Assembly (NCBI GenBank): GCA_020718525.1 | Contig: DYRX01000097.1 | Coordinates: forward strand, 1-12,408 | Origin: Victivallis vadensis | GTDB lineage: Bacteria > Verrucomicrobiota > Lentisphaeria > Victivallales > GWF2-50-93 | Length of the DNA stretch: 12,408 nt | Direction: 5' to 3' | Shown here: one piece after another, positions 1 to 7,163 of the stretch | How the letters are laid out: each line of letters begins with the position of its first letter | How positions within the stretch are numbered: position 1 is the stretch's first letter | Notes under the pieces: generated by a model | Databases searched by the model: none | The model's input: only the letters and a program-made list of their open reading frames with translations | Told to the model about the DNA's origin: nothing | Program-made: the position numbers and the translations under genes

Positions 1-537
1 CCGTGCAGTGCCTCTGGACAAAAAATAAAGCTCTACGACAGTAAGGTCTTCAAGGACGCTCAAAAACAGGGCACAAGCGCTTTGGCATGGCTGGCAGTTC
101 CGGAAAACCAGAAGAATCTGCTCATGGAGCTCCGTCTTGAGAGCAAGGAGGCAGAGGATCAGTCAGTCAGTCCGATGGCGCTGGCAGTACCAATAATAAA
201 CGGAATTTCATCCGGCGGCCAAGACGCCAAAGGGAACAATCTTCTGCTTATTTCAGGCCAGTGGCTCGGGACCAAGACGCTTAAGGTCTGGCGCGAATAT
301 ACTGTCGAGGGGGGGGCTATAAAACAGCAGACAATGAAGCTTGTCAAACCCAGCGAGGCTGATGCCGCCCTAGGCTACCAGGACTACAAAGGCAAACCTG
401 CCTACATGAATTATGAAACCGGAGCAAGCAAGGCGCTCATCATAATTCCCTCCAAGCTTCCCAAGGGAACATTGAACAATGTCATCGTGATTGACAATGG
501 CGTCGGTATGGCGGCTGGAAGTGCTCCAGCCAACTGA
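1..537 (+). CDS. 3' end of a probable secreted protein with the shared C-terminal module
   Basis: The reading frame is open from base 1 to the TGA at 535-537, giving 178 residues of a gene that starts outside the window. I therefore treat it as a C-terminal fragment and not as a short gene starting at the TTG at 82. Residues about 64-168 align by eye with the last 119 residues of the protein at 1071-4892. Shared positions are a PxIxG/ExYGV entry, an L-x-x-(S/K)-G strand, a (K/A)(V/W)xxEY strand, a KxxKL-type strand, a DYxGK motif, a later YMN/CMD motif and an NxVIDN exit motif. The pattern resembles an IPT/TIG-like beta-sandwich, but I cannot name a family with certainty. By analogy with the neighbour this is the tail of a large exported repeat protein. 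A run of eight G lies at 309-316 inside the frame. The partner gene converges on it from the other strand. Confidence 0.8.
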   Translation, partial: PCSASGQKIKLYDSKVFKDAQKQGTSALAWLAVPENQKNLLMELRLESKEAEDQSVSPMALAVPIINGISSGGQDAKGNNLLLISGQWLGTKTLKVWREYTVEGGAIKQQTMKLVKPSEADAALGYQDYKGKPAYMNYETGASKALIIIPSKLPKGTLNNVIVIDNGVGMAAGSAPAN

Positions 538-547
538 AGCGGTTTTT
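513..547 (+). terminator. weak terminator-like hairpin over the stop of the first gene
   Basis: A perfect 7-bp stem (GGCTGGA at 513-519 with TCCAGCC at 525-531) encloses a 5-base loop and overlaps the last codons. Five T follow at 543-547. The 11-base gap between stem and T-run is longer than in a standard intrinsic terminator, so this is only a candidate for ending transcription of the gene that finishes at 537. Confidence 0.3.
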
Positions 548-1070
548 CATAATGGCATTTTGAGTCTGTGCCAAATTGCTGAAATCAACCGGGCTTGGGC
601 AGTTTCAATTTTCCAAAAAATTTTATATTGTAATTTCAGAGTTCCTGACTCGTGGAAATTGCTGTTGTTGGGATTTATCTGCCTGTGCAATCACGCAGAC
701 AGGTCGGTCTCGGGATCGGGATCTGATATTATTCCCATGCATCTATTCCGATTCCGATAGCGACCCCGACCCCGATTGAAACAAATCCAACACATGTGTT
801 TTCCATAAGATTATAATTTTCCCTATACGGATCAAGAAATCTTAATTTTACTCTCAGTCGTCGCATTGATTTTTGCGATTATCCATTTGATTCATGTAGA
901 TGGTCTTAAAACAACAATTCCATCCGTTTGCTGGACAAGCCCGGGCGGAGACTCTCTGACTGTAAATATTCACGGAACCACGTCGTTCAGCGAATCTTTA
1001 GATGGTCCGGATTCAGTAGACAAACGTTGTTTACGGAACACGTACCAGGCTTGGCGCTTCGTAGCTGAAG
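538..1070. other. 533-base gap between convergent genes; unrecognised ORF in its right half
   Basis: No recognisable gene lies here. The left part (538-700) is AT-rich with nothing I can name. The period-6 array at 704-777 is listed separately. From 809 a + strand frame stays open to the TGA at 1085-1087 and overlaps the end of the 1071-4892 gene. Its translation starts with about 20 hydrophobic residues (ILILLSVVALIF, then IIHLIHVDG) followed by a polar stretch. That could be a membrane-anchored small protein, but the only near start is a TTG at 866 that would cut the hydrophobic segment, and there is no Shine-Dalgarno sequence before it. It may be a remnant or chance. Confidence 0.4.
704..777. 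repeat. inverted array of degenerate 6-base units
   Basis: The left arm reads TCGGTC TCGGGA TCGGGA TCTGAT (704-727). The right arm reads ATTCCG ATTCCG ATAGCG ACCCCG ACCCCG ATT (745-777), so both arms have period 6. Bases 711-722 pair with 745-756 over 12 bp using two G-T wobbles, with a 22-base loop. The arms look like imperfect copies of the same CGGRRT-type unit in opposite orientation. It sits between two convergent genes, where a bidirectional transcription-end structure or a simple-sequence element would fit. I cannot tell from one copy whether it is a dispersed family in this genome. Confidence 0.6.
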
Positions 1071-1081
1071 CTACGGAAGCG
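1055..1081. other. stem-loop containing the stop codon of the propeller gene
   Basis: Bases 1055-1065 pair with 1070-1081 in an 11-bp stem with one bulged base and a four-base loop (TGAA). The TAG stop of the - strand gene (1073-1071) lies in one arm. No T-run follows on either strand, so it is not a standard intrinsic terminator. It could stabilise the 3' end of the - strand mRNA or act with Rho. Confidence 0.5.
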
Positions 1082-4000
1082 TTCTGAAGACTATGGTCGC
1101 ACGGCATATCTTGTTGTCAATCACAATGTTGTGCTCTCCTATGTGCGTCCATGACGAAGGCCATTTCGTCGGGAACTGAAGCGTGATCTCGCTCTGTCCC
1201 CCAAAAATGTCCATGCACGATTTAGCATCCTTCCCGGCGTAGTCCTTGAATGCGAGAGTCTTGCGGTCGGTCTTCAGATTGAGCTTCTTTATGTTCCCGT
1301 TGGCATCCTTGTATTCCACCCAGGCTTTGGGCATTGAAAAGCCGAAAAGCATCCCTTTCACGACAATTGTCTGCCCCAGAAGTGCCGCAGAAATGGGATT
1401 GCCCTGCAGATCGAAAACCCCGTATATTTCTGGACTTTTCTCGCTCAAAACAATTCCGGTTTTCACTGATTTGACCTTGACTCCATTGGAGTCGGTTGCA
1501 GAAGCATATACGGTTCCATCGACATCCTTCAGGGGATTAGCCTTTAAAATCTTGGCACAGGTCAGAGTCTTGTTATCGTTCCATACGTTCGACGGCAGAA
1601 GGGGAACCTTTCCGGTCCATTGAGTGTCAGCGGAGGGCAAAGGGATACCTGAAAATTTACTCATGTTCTTCAGATTCACTTTGGCGGTCTTTCCGGATTC
1701 GGCATCCTTCACATATTGAGCAAATGACTGAGGCGCTTTTGCGAAATTCGCAATTCCCGGCACGTCTGCATAGTCAAGCGTGTAGATCTTTCCGTAGCTG
1801 AGCGAGTTCTCCGAAGCTTCGCTTTTGAAGATTGCCGCCACAGCGCAGTCGCCAAAGGCTGTGAGCGCCGTAGAGGCGCTCGTGGGATTTGCTATGAGCG
1901 CATCCGCGTCGCCGCTTTGCCAGGCATAGAAATAAAATCCGTCCGCCGGACTTGCAGATATCTGCGTTTCGACTCCGGTGTCAACGTTTATGCTTCCTGA
2001 CGGATTTGTTGTTCCGGAGTCTGGCGGAGAAACTGAGAATGAAATGCTTGCCTTGCTTGGAGTCTGGGCGAAATTCGCCTGCAGTTCGCCGGGGCCTTCG
2101 ATCCAAAGCGTTGCCGGATTTTCATAAGGATTTGGAAGCGAAACAATCTCGCTCCCAGTCCAGGACTTGAAATGCCAGCCGTCAAGAGGACTCGCAGTGA
2201 CTAGCATCGGCCTATCGGGCATAATCTGGCAGTCTCCGGAAGGATCCGTCGAGCCGGCATCCGGAGGATTTGAAGATATTATCAGCAGGAACGTCTCCTC
2301 GTTTGGTGCAAAATTGGCAGTAATGTCCATGTCCGAAGAAACATTCTTCACAAGTAGCGGATTACTGGTCGAGCTGAAATCCGCTCCGGTCCAGTTGAGG
2401 AAATGATAGTCAATTGCAGGAACTGCCTTCACCGAACTCGTCGAAGCTCCGCTATTGACAGTCTGCTCCAGCTTGCCGCTGATGCTTCCGTTATCGCCTG
2501 CAATGAACTTGACATTGCAGGTGTTTGACTTATAACTGGCGCTCACGCTTATGTTTGATGACGGCATGCTCAGTTTGGTCGAAGGAGAATTCGGATCGTT
2601 GATGTAGGATGTTGCTCCTGTCCATTTGTAGAAATAACGCCCCTCCGGAGGAATTTCAGCATTGATTTCCACAATTTCGCCTACCGGATAGTCCCCATCT
2701 CCCGATCCGTAGTCAACATTCAAGTGGTAATCTCCGGATCTGTATGCGGCAAAATATGGAGTCCATACGCTTGAAGACCCTGTAAATTCCCCGCCAACAT
2801 ATAGACTCAGTCCGTCGCCTGAGACGGCAAATGCAAGACAGTTTCCATTCAGAGATGGATTCCAGGAATTTGCTGTATTGTCTGATGTCGCTAGAGATGC
2901 GGCATGATATCTGGTGCTGGACGCGGCGGAAGTAAAGGCACCCCCGACATAGATGCTTTGGCCATTTGTGGAAAGCGTTAGTACTGAAACGCTGGAATTG
3001 GCACCCGGGTTCCAGCTGTTAGCAATCCCGGTGCTTGGTGTGAGCGAGGCGATCCGGTTGCGCGCCTGTCCACAGCATTTCGTGAACGCGCCTCCAGCAA
3101 AAAGCAGAGCTCCTGTGCTGGAAAGATCCAGCGAATAGACTGCGGCATTTGTGCTCGATTCCCATACTTTCGCCTTTGCCGTGTCATATTCCAGGGCAGC
3201 CAAATAGGCCTGCGCCCTCTGCCCGATATTTTTAAAATTGCCCCCGGCATAGATGAGAAGTCCGTCTGGAGAAACTTCTATCGCATTGACCGCCGCATCT
3301 GCGTTCGGATTCCATTCGTGTGCCGTTCCACTCGCCTGCCCAAGCGAAGCAATATACTGGCGTGTTTCTCCGCCAATCTGTGTGAAATTACCGCCGACGT
3401 AGATTGTCTTTCCATCCTTTGACACATGAAGACAGCGGACGATCGAGTTCGCGCTGGGATTCCAGGAGTTTGGTTCCCCAGAGACCGAATTTATTGCCGC
3501 GATGCAGTTCCTGTCGAGGCCAGCGACTTGAGAAAAAGCCCCGCCAATGTAGATGATCTTTGAATCGTGTGATAGCGCCATGCAGTGGACGCTGTTGTTC
3601 GCCGAAGGATTCCATGATGCTATCGCTTCGCCAGCAAGATCAATGGCGGCAAGATAATTCCTATCGGCTCCGTTCACCAGAGAAAAGGCTCCTCCGAGAT
3701 AGACGAAGCCACCATCAGATGAAACGGCAATCTTTTCAGGCGCCTTGTCAAAGGAAGGATTCCATGAACCCAGAGAGCCGTCTGATATCTGAAGAGCGGC
3801 GGCGTGCCTGCGGGAAACTGAAGCGGCGCTCGTGAATGTCCCGCAAATGTAAAGTAAAGACGCATCAGGGGACAAGGCGATGCCCGAAACCTGACCGTTC
3901 AGCGCGGCACCAGTCCAAGGAAGAATGCCCCCGTCGGAACTGCGCAGAGACGCAATATATTTTCTTGAAGCTCCAGCTACGCTGGTGAAGGCTCCGCCTA

Positions 4001-4892
4001 GGAATATCTCCGACTTGTCGCTGTTGAAGCAGATTGACGAAACAGTCGAGCTGGGGTTAGGCGCAAATTCGACAAGCGTTCCATCCGAGGAAATGCAGGC
4101 AAGATATTTCACGCTTTCGTCAGCAATGCTGGTGAAGCTTCCCCCCGCGTAAATTCTGCTCCCGTCGTCCGACACAAGCATGGAGCTTACAGTCGAGGAC
4201 GCGTTTGGATTCCAAGCTCCAAGCACTGCCCCCGGAAAACTGATGGCGGCAAGCCTGTTTCTTGTTTCGGTGCCCACTTTTGTGAAGCTCCCTCCAATGT
4301 AAATCTGCGATCCGTCCGGGGAACTAACTATCGAGTTGACTTGCGCGCTTGGCTCCGGAGCCCAGTCCAAAACCTTGTTCTCCTGCAGATCAATTGCCGC
4401 AAGACGGGTTCTTTTAAGATTTCCGACGCTTGTGAAAGTTCCTCCCAGAAACAATGTGTTCCCGTCTGGAGACAGCGCCAGGGCGGTCACCGTCCCGTTC
4501 GTTCCCAAAGTGAGATTGTAGTCAACCGTTCCGTCCGGAAGGATCCGGGCGAGATTCTTTCTCCCCTCGTAGCCAAGGGCTGTGAAAGCGCCCCCCACAA
4601 TAAAGGCACCTGAAGAATCCGACAGAAGCGCATGAACAGTTCCGTCAACGACTGGAAAATTCCTGTCGAGGATCGAATTCGAAGAGCTTGTCGCCGCCCC
4701 TCCGCCGCTGAGCAGGCCAATATATGTAAAATCACCGCCAAGGTAGAGGAAGTCTCCATTCACAAGGATGTCTCGGACCGTCCCATTGCCCGCCCAATAT
4801 GGCGCGACAGGATAGCTGGAAAAGGCCTGCAATGTGCGAGTTGCCGAGCAAAGCACAATCAATGAAAATATAAAAAATGCCTTCTTCTTCAC
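1071..4892 (-). CDS. large secreted delta-60/beta-propeller and InlB-repeat protein
   Basis: I place the start at the GTG at 4892-4890, because AAGGAG (4905-4900) lies 7 bases upstream and the next residues form a signal peptide (KKK, then FFIFSLIVLC, with likely cleavage after LQA). The frame is open 47 codons further upstream, but that part looks non-coding. The product has 1273 residues. Residues about 25-721 hold 14 repeats of about 50 residues with a (I/L)YxGGxFT core, an AAI-type strand and a WNPxA end. This matches the delta-60 / DUF5122 beta-propeller pattern, and 14 would make two seven-bladed propellers. Residues about 722-1026 hold four InlB B-type repeats, three with a W-T-G core and the last with W-Q-S-G. 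Residues 1027-1154 are an unassigned linker domain. Residues 1155-1273 are the module shared with the gene at 1-537. It is probably a surface or extracellular protein; its ligand is unknown. An AGGATT-N16-TATATT pair at 4961-4934 is a weak promoter candidate. Confidence 0.9.
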   Translation of the reverse strand: MKKKAFFIFSLIVLCSATRTLQAFSSYPVAPYWAGNGTVRDILVNGDFLYLGGDFTYIGLLSGGGAATSSSNSILDRNFPVVDGTVHALLSDSSGAFIVGGAFTALGYEGRKNLARILPDGTVDYNLTLGTNGTVTALALSPDGNTLFLGGTFTSVGNLKRTRLAAIDLQENKVLDWAPEPSAQVNSIVSSPDGSQIYIGGSFTKVGTETRNRLAAISFPGAVLGAWNPNASSTVSSMLVSDDGSRIYAGGSFTSIADESVKYLACISSDGTLVEFAPNPSSTVSSICFNSDKSEIFLGGAFTSVAGASRKYIASLRSSDGGILPWTGAALNGQVSGIALSPDASLLYICGTFTSAASVSRRHAAALQISDGSLGSWNPSFDKAPEKIAVSSDGGFVYLGGAFSLVNGADRNYLAAIDLAGEAIASWNPSANNSVHCMALSHDSKIIYIGGAFSQVAGLDRNCIAAINSVSGEPNSWNPSANSIVRCLHVSKDGKTIYVGGNFTQIGGETRQYIASLGQASGTAHEWNPNADAAVNAIEVSPDGLLIYAGGNFKNIGQRAQAYLAALEYDTAKAKVWESSTNAAVYSLDLSSTGALLFAGGAFTKCCGQARNRIASLTPSTGIANSWNPGANSSVSVLTLSTNGQSIYVGGAFTSAASSTRYHAASLATSDNTANSWNPSLNGNCLAFAVSGDGLSLYVGGEFTGSSSVWTPYFAAYRSGDYHLNVDYGSGDGDYPVGEIVEINAEIPPEGRYFYKWTGATSYINDPNSPSTKLSMPSSNISVSASYKSNTCNVKFIAGDNGSISGKLEQTVNSGASTSSVKAVPAIDYHFLNWTGADFSSTSNPLLVKNVSSDMDITANFAPNEETFLLIISSNPPDAGSTDPSGDCQIMPDRPMLVTASPLDGWHFKSWTGSEIVSLPNPYENPATLWIEGPGELQANFAQTPSKASISFSVSPPDSGTTNPSGSINVDTGVETQISASPADGFYFYAWQSGDADALIANPTSASTALTAFGDCAVAAIFKSEASENSLSYGKIYTLDYADVPGIANFAKAPQSFAQYVKDAESGKTAKVNLKNMSKFSGIPLPSADTQWTGKVPLLPSNVWNDNKTLTCAKILKANPLKDVDGTVYASATDSNGVKVKSVKTGIVLSEKSPEIYGVFDLQGNPISAALLGQTIVVKGMLFGFSMPKAWVEYKDANGNIKKLNLKTDRKTLAFKDYAGKDAKSCMDIFGGQSEITLQFPTKWPSSWTHIGEHNIVIDNKICRATIVFRTLP

Positions 4893-4899
4893 AAAAAAT

Positions 4900-4905
4900 C
4901 TCCTT
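4900..4905 (-). promoter_or_regulatory. Shine-Dalgarno that decides the GTG start of the propeller gene
   Basis: On the - strand AAGGAG stands 7 bases before GTG at 4892, directly ahead of a lysine-rich signal-peptide start. The first start-like codon of the open frame, near 5033, has no comparable site and would put 47 polar residues in front of the signal peptide. Confidence 0.75.
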
Positions 4906-5086
4906 ATGATTTCATTTTGATGCGACACAAAATAATATACGGATCCATTCTTTCCAATCCTACTCAATACTGATTTTAGTGTTTTGAGGCAAGCCCTCAG
5001 CCGCGTGCATGAAGTGCCAGGATCTTTTAGCATTTGATAACATAGCGTCAGAAATATATTAGAATAGGGAAGCTTTCCTAGTTTTT

Positions 5087-5686
5087 TTGCATTACAATTA
5101 TGGCAAATCTCTGGCGATGGGTGTGGCGTTTTTCGACGGACTGATGGGTGCTTATCGTCTGGGCTGGACCAAGCAGTGCTATTCGGCGTTCAAGCAGGGG
5201 GTCTGGTGGAGCAGTCACACAAGCATGGTGCAGGGGTTCCGGCCTTGCCCCGCTTTTCTTGCAATGATCCTCCGCAACAGGCATATGAGCGGAGATCTTC
5301 CGAAAGTCGAAGTCCTGAATCCTCCCATTCAGACATTTAGTTTCCCGGGAGATTCTTCCCCCGGAAAAAATACGGAAAAGCTCTCCATCCCCATGATTGG
5401 CGCCTATGCGATGAAGGATGGAGATCAGTTCAGCGTCGCACTTGTCAACCGGAGCTTGGACAAATCATATCCAGTCAGCCTTGAAATCCCCGCTAAAAAT
5501 GCAAGGAGCGTAACATTGCACACGATTTCCGGCAATCCGAGAGATACAAATTTAGAGGGGCTGAACGTCTGCCTGAAAAATTCGATAATAGACAGCGATG
5601 CACTAAAAGACGGAAAAATCGAAATTGCAGAGCTTCCACCCGGTTCAGTATATGTCTACAAATTTCTTTCCAACGAAGGGAATTGA
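5087..5686 (+). pseudogene. 5'-truncated glycoside hydrolase remnant (C-terminal part, GH51/GH39-like)
   Basis: The frame is open from 5063, just after an in-frame TAG, and ends with TGA at 5684-5686. A TTG at 5087 or an ATG at 5117 could serve as a start, but neither has a good Shine-Dalgarno site. The first 70 residues read like the end of a clan GH-A (beta/alpha)8 barrel: SLAMGVAFFDGLMGAYRLGW, then WWSSHT, FRPCPAFLAM and LRNRHMSGD. The rest is like the C-terminal beta-sandwich of alpha-L-arabinofuranosidases, with VALVNRS, a GNPRDTN motif and the PPGSVYVYKF end. A full enzyme would need several hundred more N-terminal residues, including the catalytic acid/base and a signal peptide. None is found upstream, where the divergent - strand gene starts. 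I call it a remnant; the exact GH family is uncertain. A T7 run sits at its left edge (5082-5088). Confidence 0.6.
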
Positions 5687-6103
5687 TATGGAAAAGTCGA
5701 GGAATCCCTCAAATGTCCTTCCTATTCAAGCCTGAGCTATTCTGGAAAGCGCAATGTGATCGGATACGGAATGCCAGGTCAATATGTTCATATCTGGAAA
5801 GGTGCTCCAGGCGAGGCTTCCTACTGGGGCCAACTGCTCAAGCTGTCAAGCCTTTCAAATCCTTCAAAGGAAGTCCTTCTGATTGACAGTCCTGACAGCA
5901 GGTTTACTGGATGGGGATGGCATGGTGTGAAGGACGAAGCGGCAAGCAGTTGGAGTCCAGGCAATCCATTGGCATACTACAATTGGGCGAAACGCCATAA
6001 CGGAAAAAAGGGGTCCAACATCCTCTTCGCCGACGGGCATGTCGCCTTTTATCCCGACCCCCAGAAGGCACATTCCTCCGGAGAGATTGCCGACGCAGAT
6101 TAG
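5687..6103 (+). pseudogene. 5'-truncated type II pseudopilin remnant with H-X9-DG-type end
   Basis: Directly after the TGA of the glycosidase remnant, and in the same frame, 138 codons read as the C-terminal part of a Lentisphaerota/Planctomycetes-type pseudopilin (prepilin-type N-methylation family with H-X9-DG C-terminal motif). Visible marks are the ESLKCPSY segment near residue 10, usual in the middle of these proteins, and RHNGKKGSNILFADGHVAFY at residues 103-122. The His-to-DG distance is 11 residues here, two more than in the named motif. The whole N-terminal part is missing: the LIELL-type prepilin peptidase site, the hydrophobic helix and about 100 residues. There is no in-frame start before GTG 5756. 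An ATG at 5688 is in another frame and closes after 15 codons. It is probably not functional. An intrinsic terminator follows 54 bases after the stop. Confidence 0.65.
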
Positions 6104-6157
6104 AAGCAGGATGACCCTCTCCATCTAAATGGCGAAATTATTTGGAACATGTGGAGT

Positions 6158-6179
6158 GCGGCAATCATTTGCCGCTTTT
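6158..6179 (+). terminator. intrinsic terminator after the pseudopilin remnant
   Basis: A perfect 7-bp GC-rich stem (GCGGCAA at 6158-6164 with TTGCCGC at 6169-6175) with loop TCAT is followed at once by TTTT on the + strand. On the - strand there is no T-run after the stem, so it mainly serves the + strand unit ending at 6103. That suggests the terminator belonged to the intact pseudopilin gene. Confidence 0.75.
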
Positions 6180-6231
6180 GCCTTGCCGGAGATCCCTCAC
6201 CTGTGGATTTCTGCAATTATATTTCTGCTCT

Positions 6232-6846
6232 TTATAAAAGGCGGCAGAGGATTGAGGCGGAGAGGAAGATTGCTCCGGAAATCATCATTCCTCCGCCCAC
6301 TCCGATTTCACCTACGAGATAAAAGGAGGTGAAGAGCGTGCCAACAATGCTTCCAACCGTGGAAAATGCGTAGAGCCGTCCAGCACCGGATCCTATATTT
6401 GACTGATCCAGATTCATAAGCTTCAGCACGAAGGGAATGCCTGCCCCAGCTATTACGCTTGGAATGAAAAAAAGGAGACCGGCCATGACCATGGCGGAAT
6501 TTCGGGAATCCATGTCCATTGAATAGACAATTTCGCAGAATTTTCTTGCGTAGACCGGGGATAGCAAAAGCATGAGCGAAGGAATCAGTAAAATTGCGCT
6601 TAAAAGATTTTTTTGCGGTCTGCGGTCTGCAAGCGCACCTCCGAGAAATGAACCAGTGCAAATCCCTCCCAGAAAGATTGATATCACGGATCCCCACACG
6701 TGGAGCGACGCACCTGAATAGGGCTGAATCAGTCTGACACCCAATATTTCTAGCCCCATTGCGGCGGCTCCGCACAAAAATACGACAACATAGCAAAGGA
6801 TTCTTTTCACGAGTGCAAACTTTCCGCTCAAAATTTTGGATGCCAA
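6232..6846 (-). CDS. six-helix membrane protein, N-terminal half of fused MFS/spermidine synthase type
   Basis: The product has 204 residues and starts at TTG 6846, with AAGGAG 11 bases upstream. An in-frame TAA overlaps that site, so no longer form is possible. Six hydrophobic segments lie at about 16-40, 50-73, 80-100, 117-143, 157-178 and 182-203. The first two carry the family pattern: CGAAAMGLEILGVRLI, a VWGSVISIFLGG strand and GGALADRR. The fifth has LYAFSTVGSIVGTLF, like the LYALNTLGAxxG motif of these proteins. In the fused family this half precedes a cytoplasmic aminopropyltransferase domain of about 250 residues. Here the frame stops straight after helix 6 and no synthase sequence follows before the facing terminator. 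It may be a stand-alone transporter-like protein, a split gene whose partner is elsewhere, or a truncation. Its substrate is unknown. Confidence 0.75.
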   Translation of the reverse strand: MASKILSGKFALVKRILCYVVVFLCGAAAMGLEILGVRLIQPYSGASLHVWGSVISIFLGGICTGSFLGGALADRRPQKNLLSAILLIPSLMLLLSPVYARKFCEIVYSMDMDSRNSAMVMAGLLFFIPSVIAGAGIPFVLKLMNLDQSNIGSGAGRLYAFSTVGSIVGTLFTSFYLVGEIGVGGGMMISGAIFLSASILCRLL

Positions 6847-7163
6847 GACGAATCGCTCTCCTTAAAATCAATTCCAGTCAAGGGCTTCCCTTTATCATCG
6901 TTGCAATTTTATCAAAGTCAATAGCTGGATTCTGCTGAAAACTGTTGCAAAAGTCATAAACCGAGCCGTTGCGGAAGCCATTGGAGGCCTCGCACCTGCT
7001 TGCGCGCTGTGCGCAGGCAACCCTTTAGTAATCAAGGTCTTATGAAATCATACTTCGCCACAAAATCCTCGACATACCGCAGAGGATATGCCTACGGTTT
7101 TGTGACTCGTCTGAATTTCATAATTTCCTTCACCGGCTTCGGTTTTGACTCTTGCAATTGGCT
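6847..7163. other. 317-base gap with hairpins and a broken protein-like reading
   Basis: No intact gene is evident. Around 6995-7017 a GC-rich hairpin can form (CCTGC with GCAGG plus an inner GCGC/GTGC). Between 7059 and 7104, CACAAAATCCTC can pair with GAGGAT and TTTTGTG, with a 10-base bulge. On the - strand an AAGGA-ATG start (ATG at about 7123) opens a 9-codon reading that meets TAG; after it the frame continues as AYPLRYVEDFVAKYDF before TGA. This reads like a protein start with a nonsense mutation. The + strand also has a 43-codon ORF from ATG 7042 with no clear ribosome site. A TTGACT box (- strand, 6921-6916) could belong to a promoter for the 6846-6232 gene, but no good -10 follows. 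Confidence 0.4.

Noticed and set aside
491..779. Overlapping + strand ORFs of 67-89 codons
   Set aside because: They overlap the real gene end, run through the hexamer array (giving Ser-Asp and Pro-Asp repeats) and have no ribosome site.
1246..4865. Many ORFs of 60-125 codons antisense or out of frame inside the propeller gene
   Set aside because: They are shadows of the repeat-rich 1273-residue gene, without starts or protein-like composition.
4893..5033. Upstream 47-codon extension of the propeller gene
   Set aside because: It would place a polar stretch before a clear signal peptide, and the ribosome site at 4900-4905 supports the GTG start.
5066..5088. Short hairpin followed by seven T, terminator-like on the + strand
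   Set aside because: The stem is only five pairs with a G-T wobble, and no + strand gene ends just before it.
5688..5735. ATG-started 15-codon reading after the glycosidase remnant
   Set aside because: It closes quickly and is out of frame with the pseudopilin sequence, which is protein-like only in the other frame.
6308..6871. 187-codon - strand ORF overlapping the six-helix protein
   Set aside because: Its composition (Arg, Cys and His rich) is that of a frame shadow; the membrane protein frame carries the family motifs.
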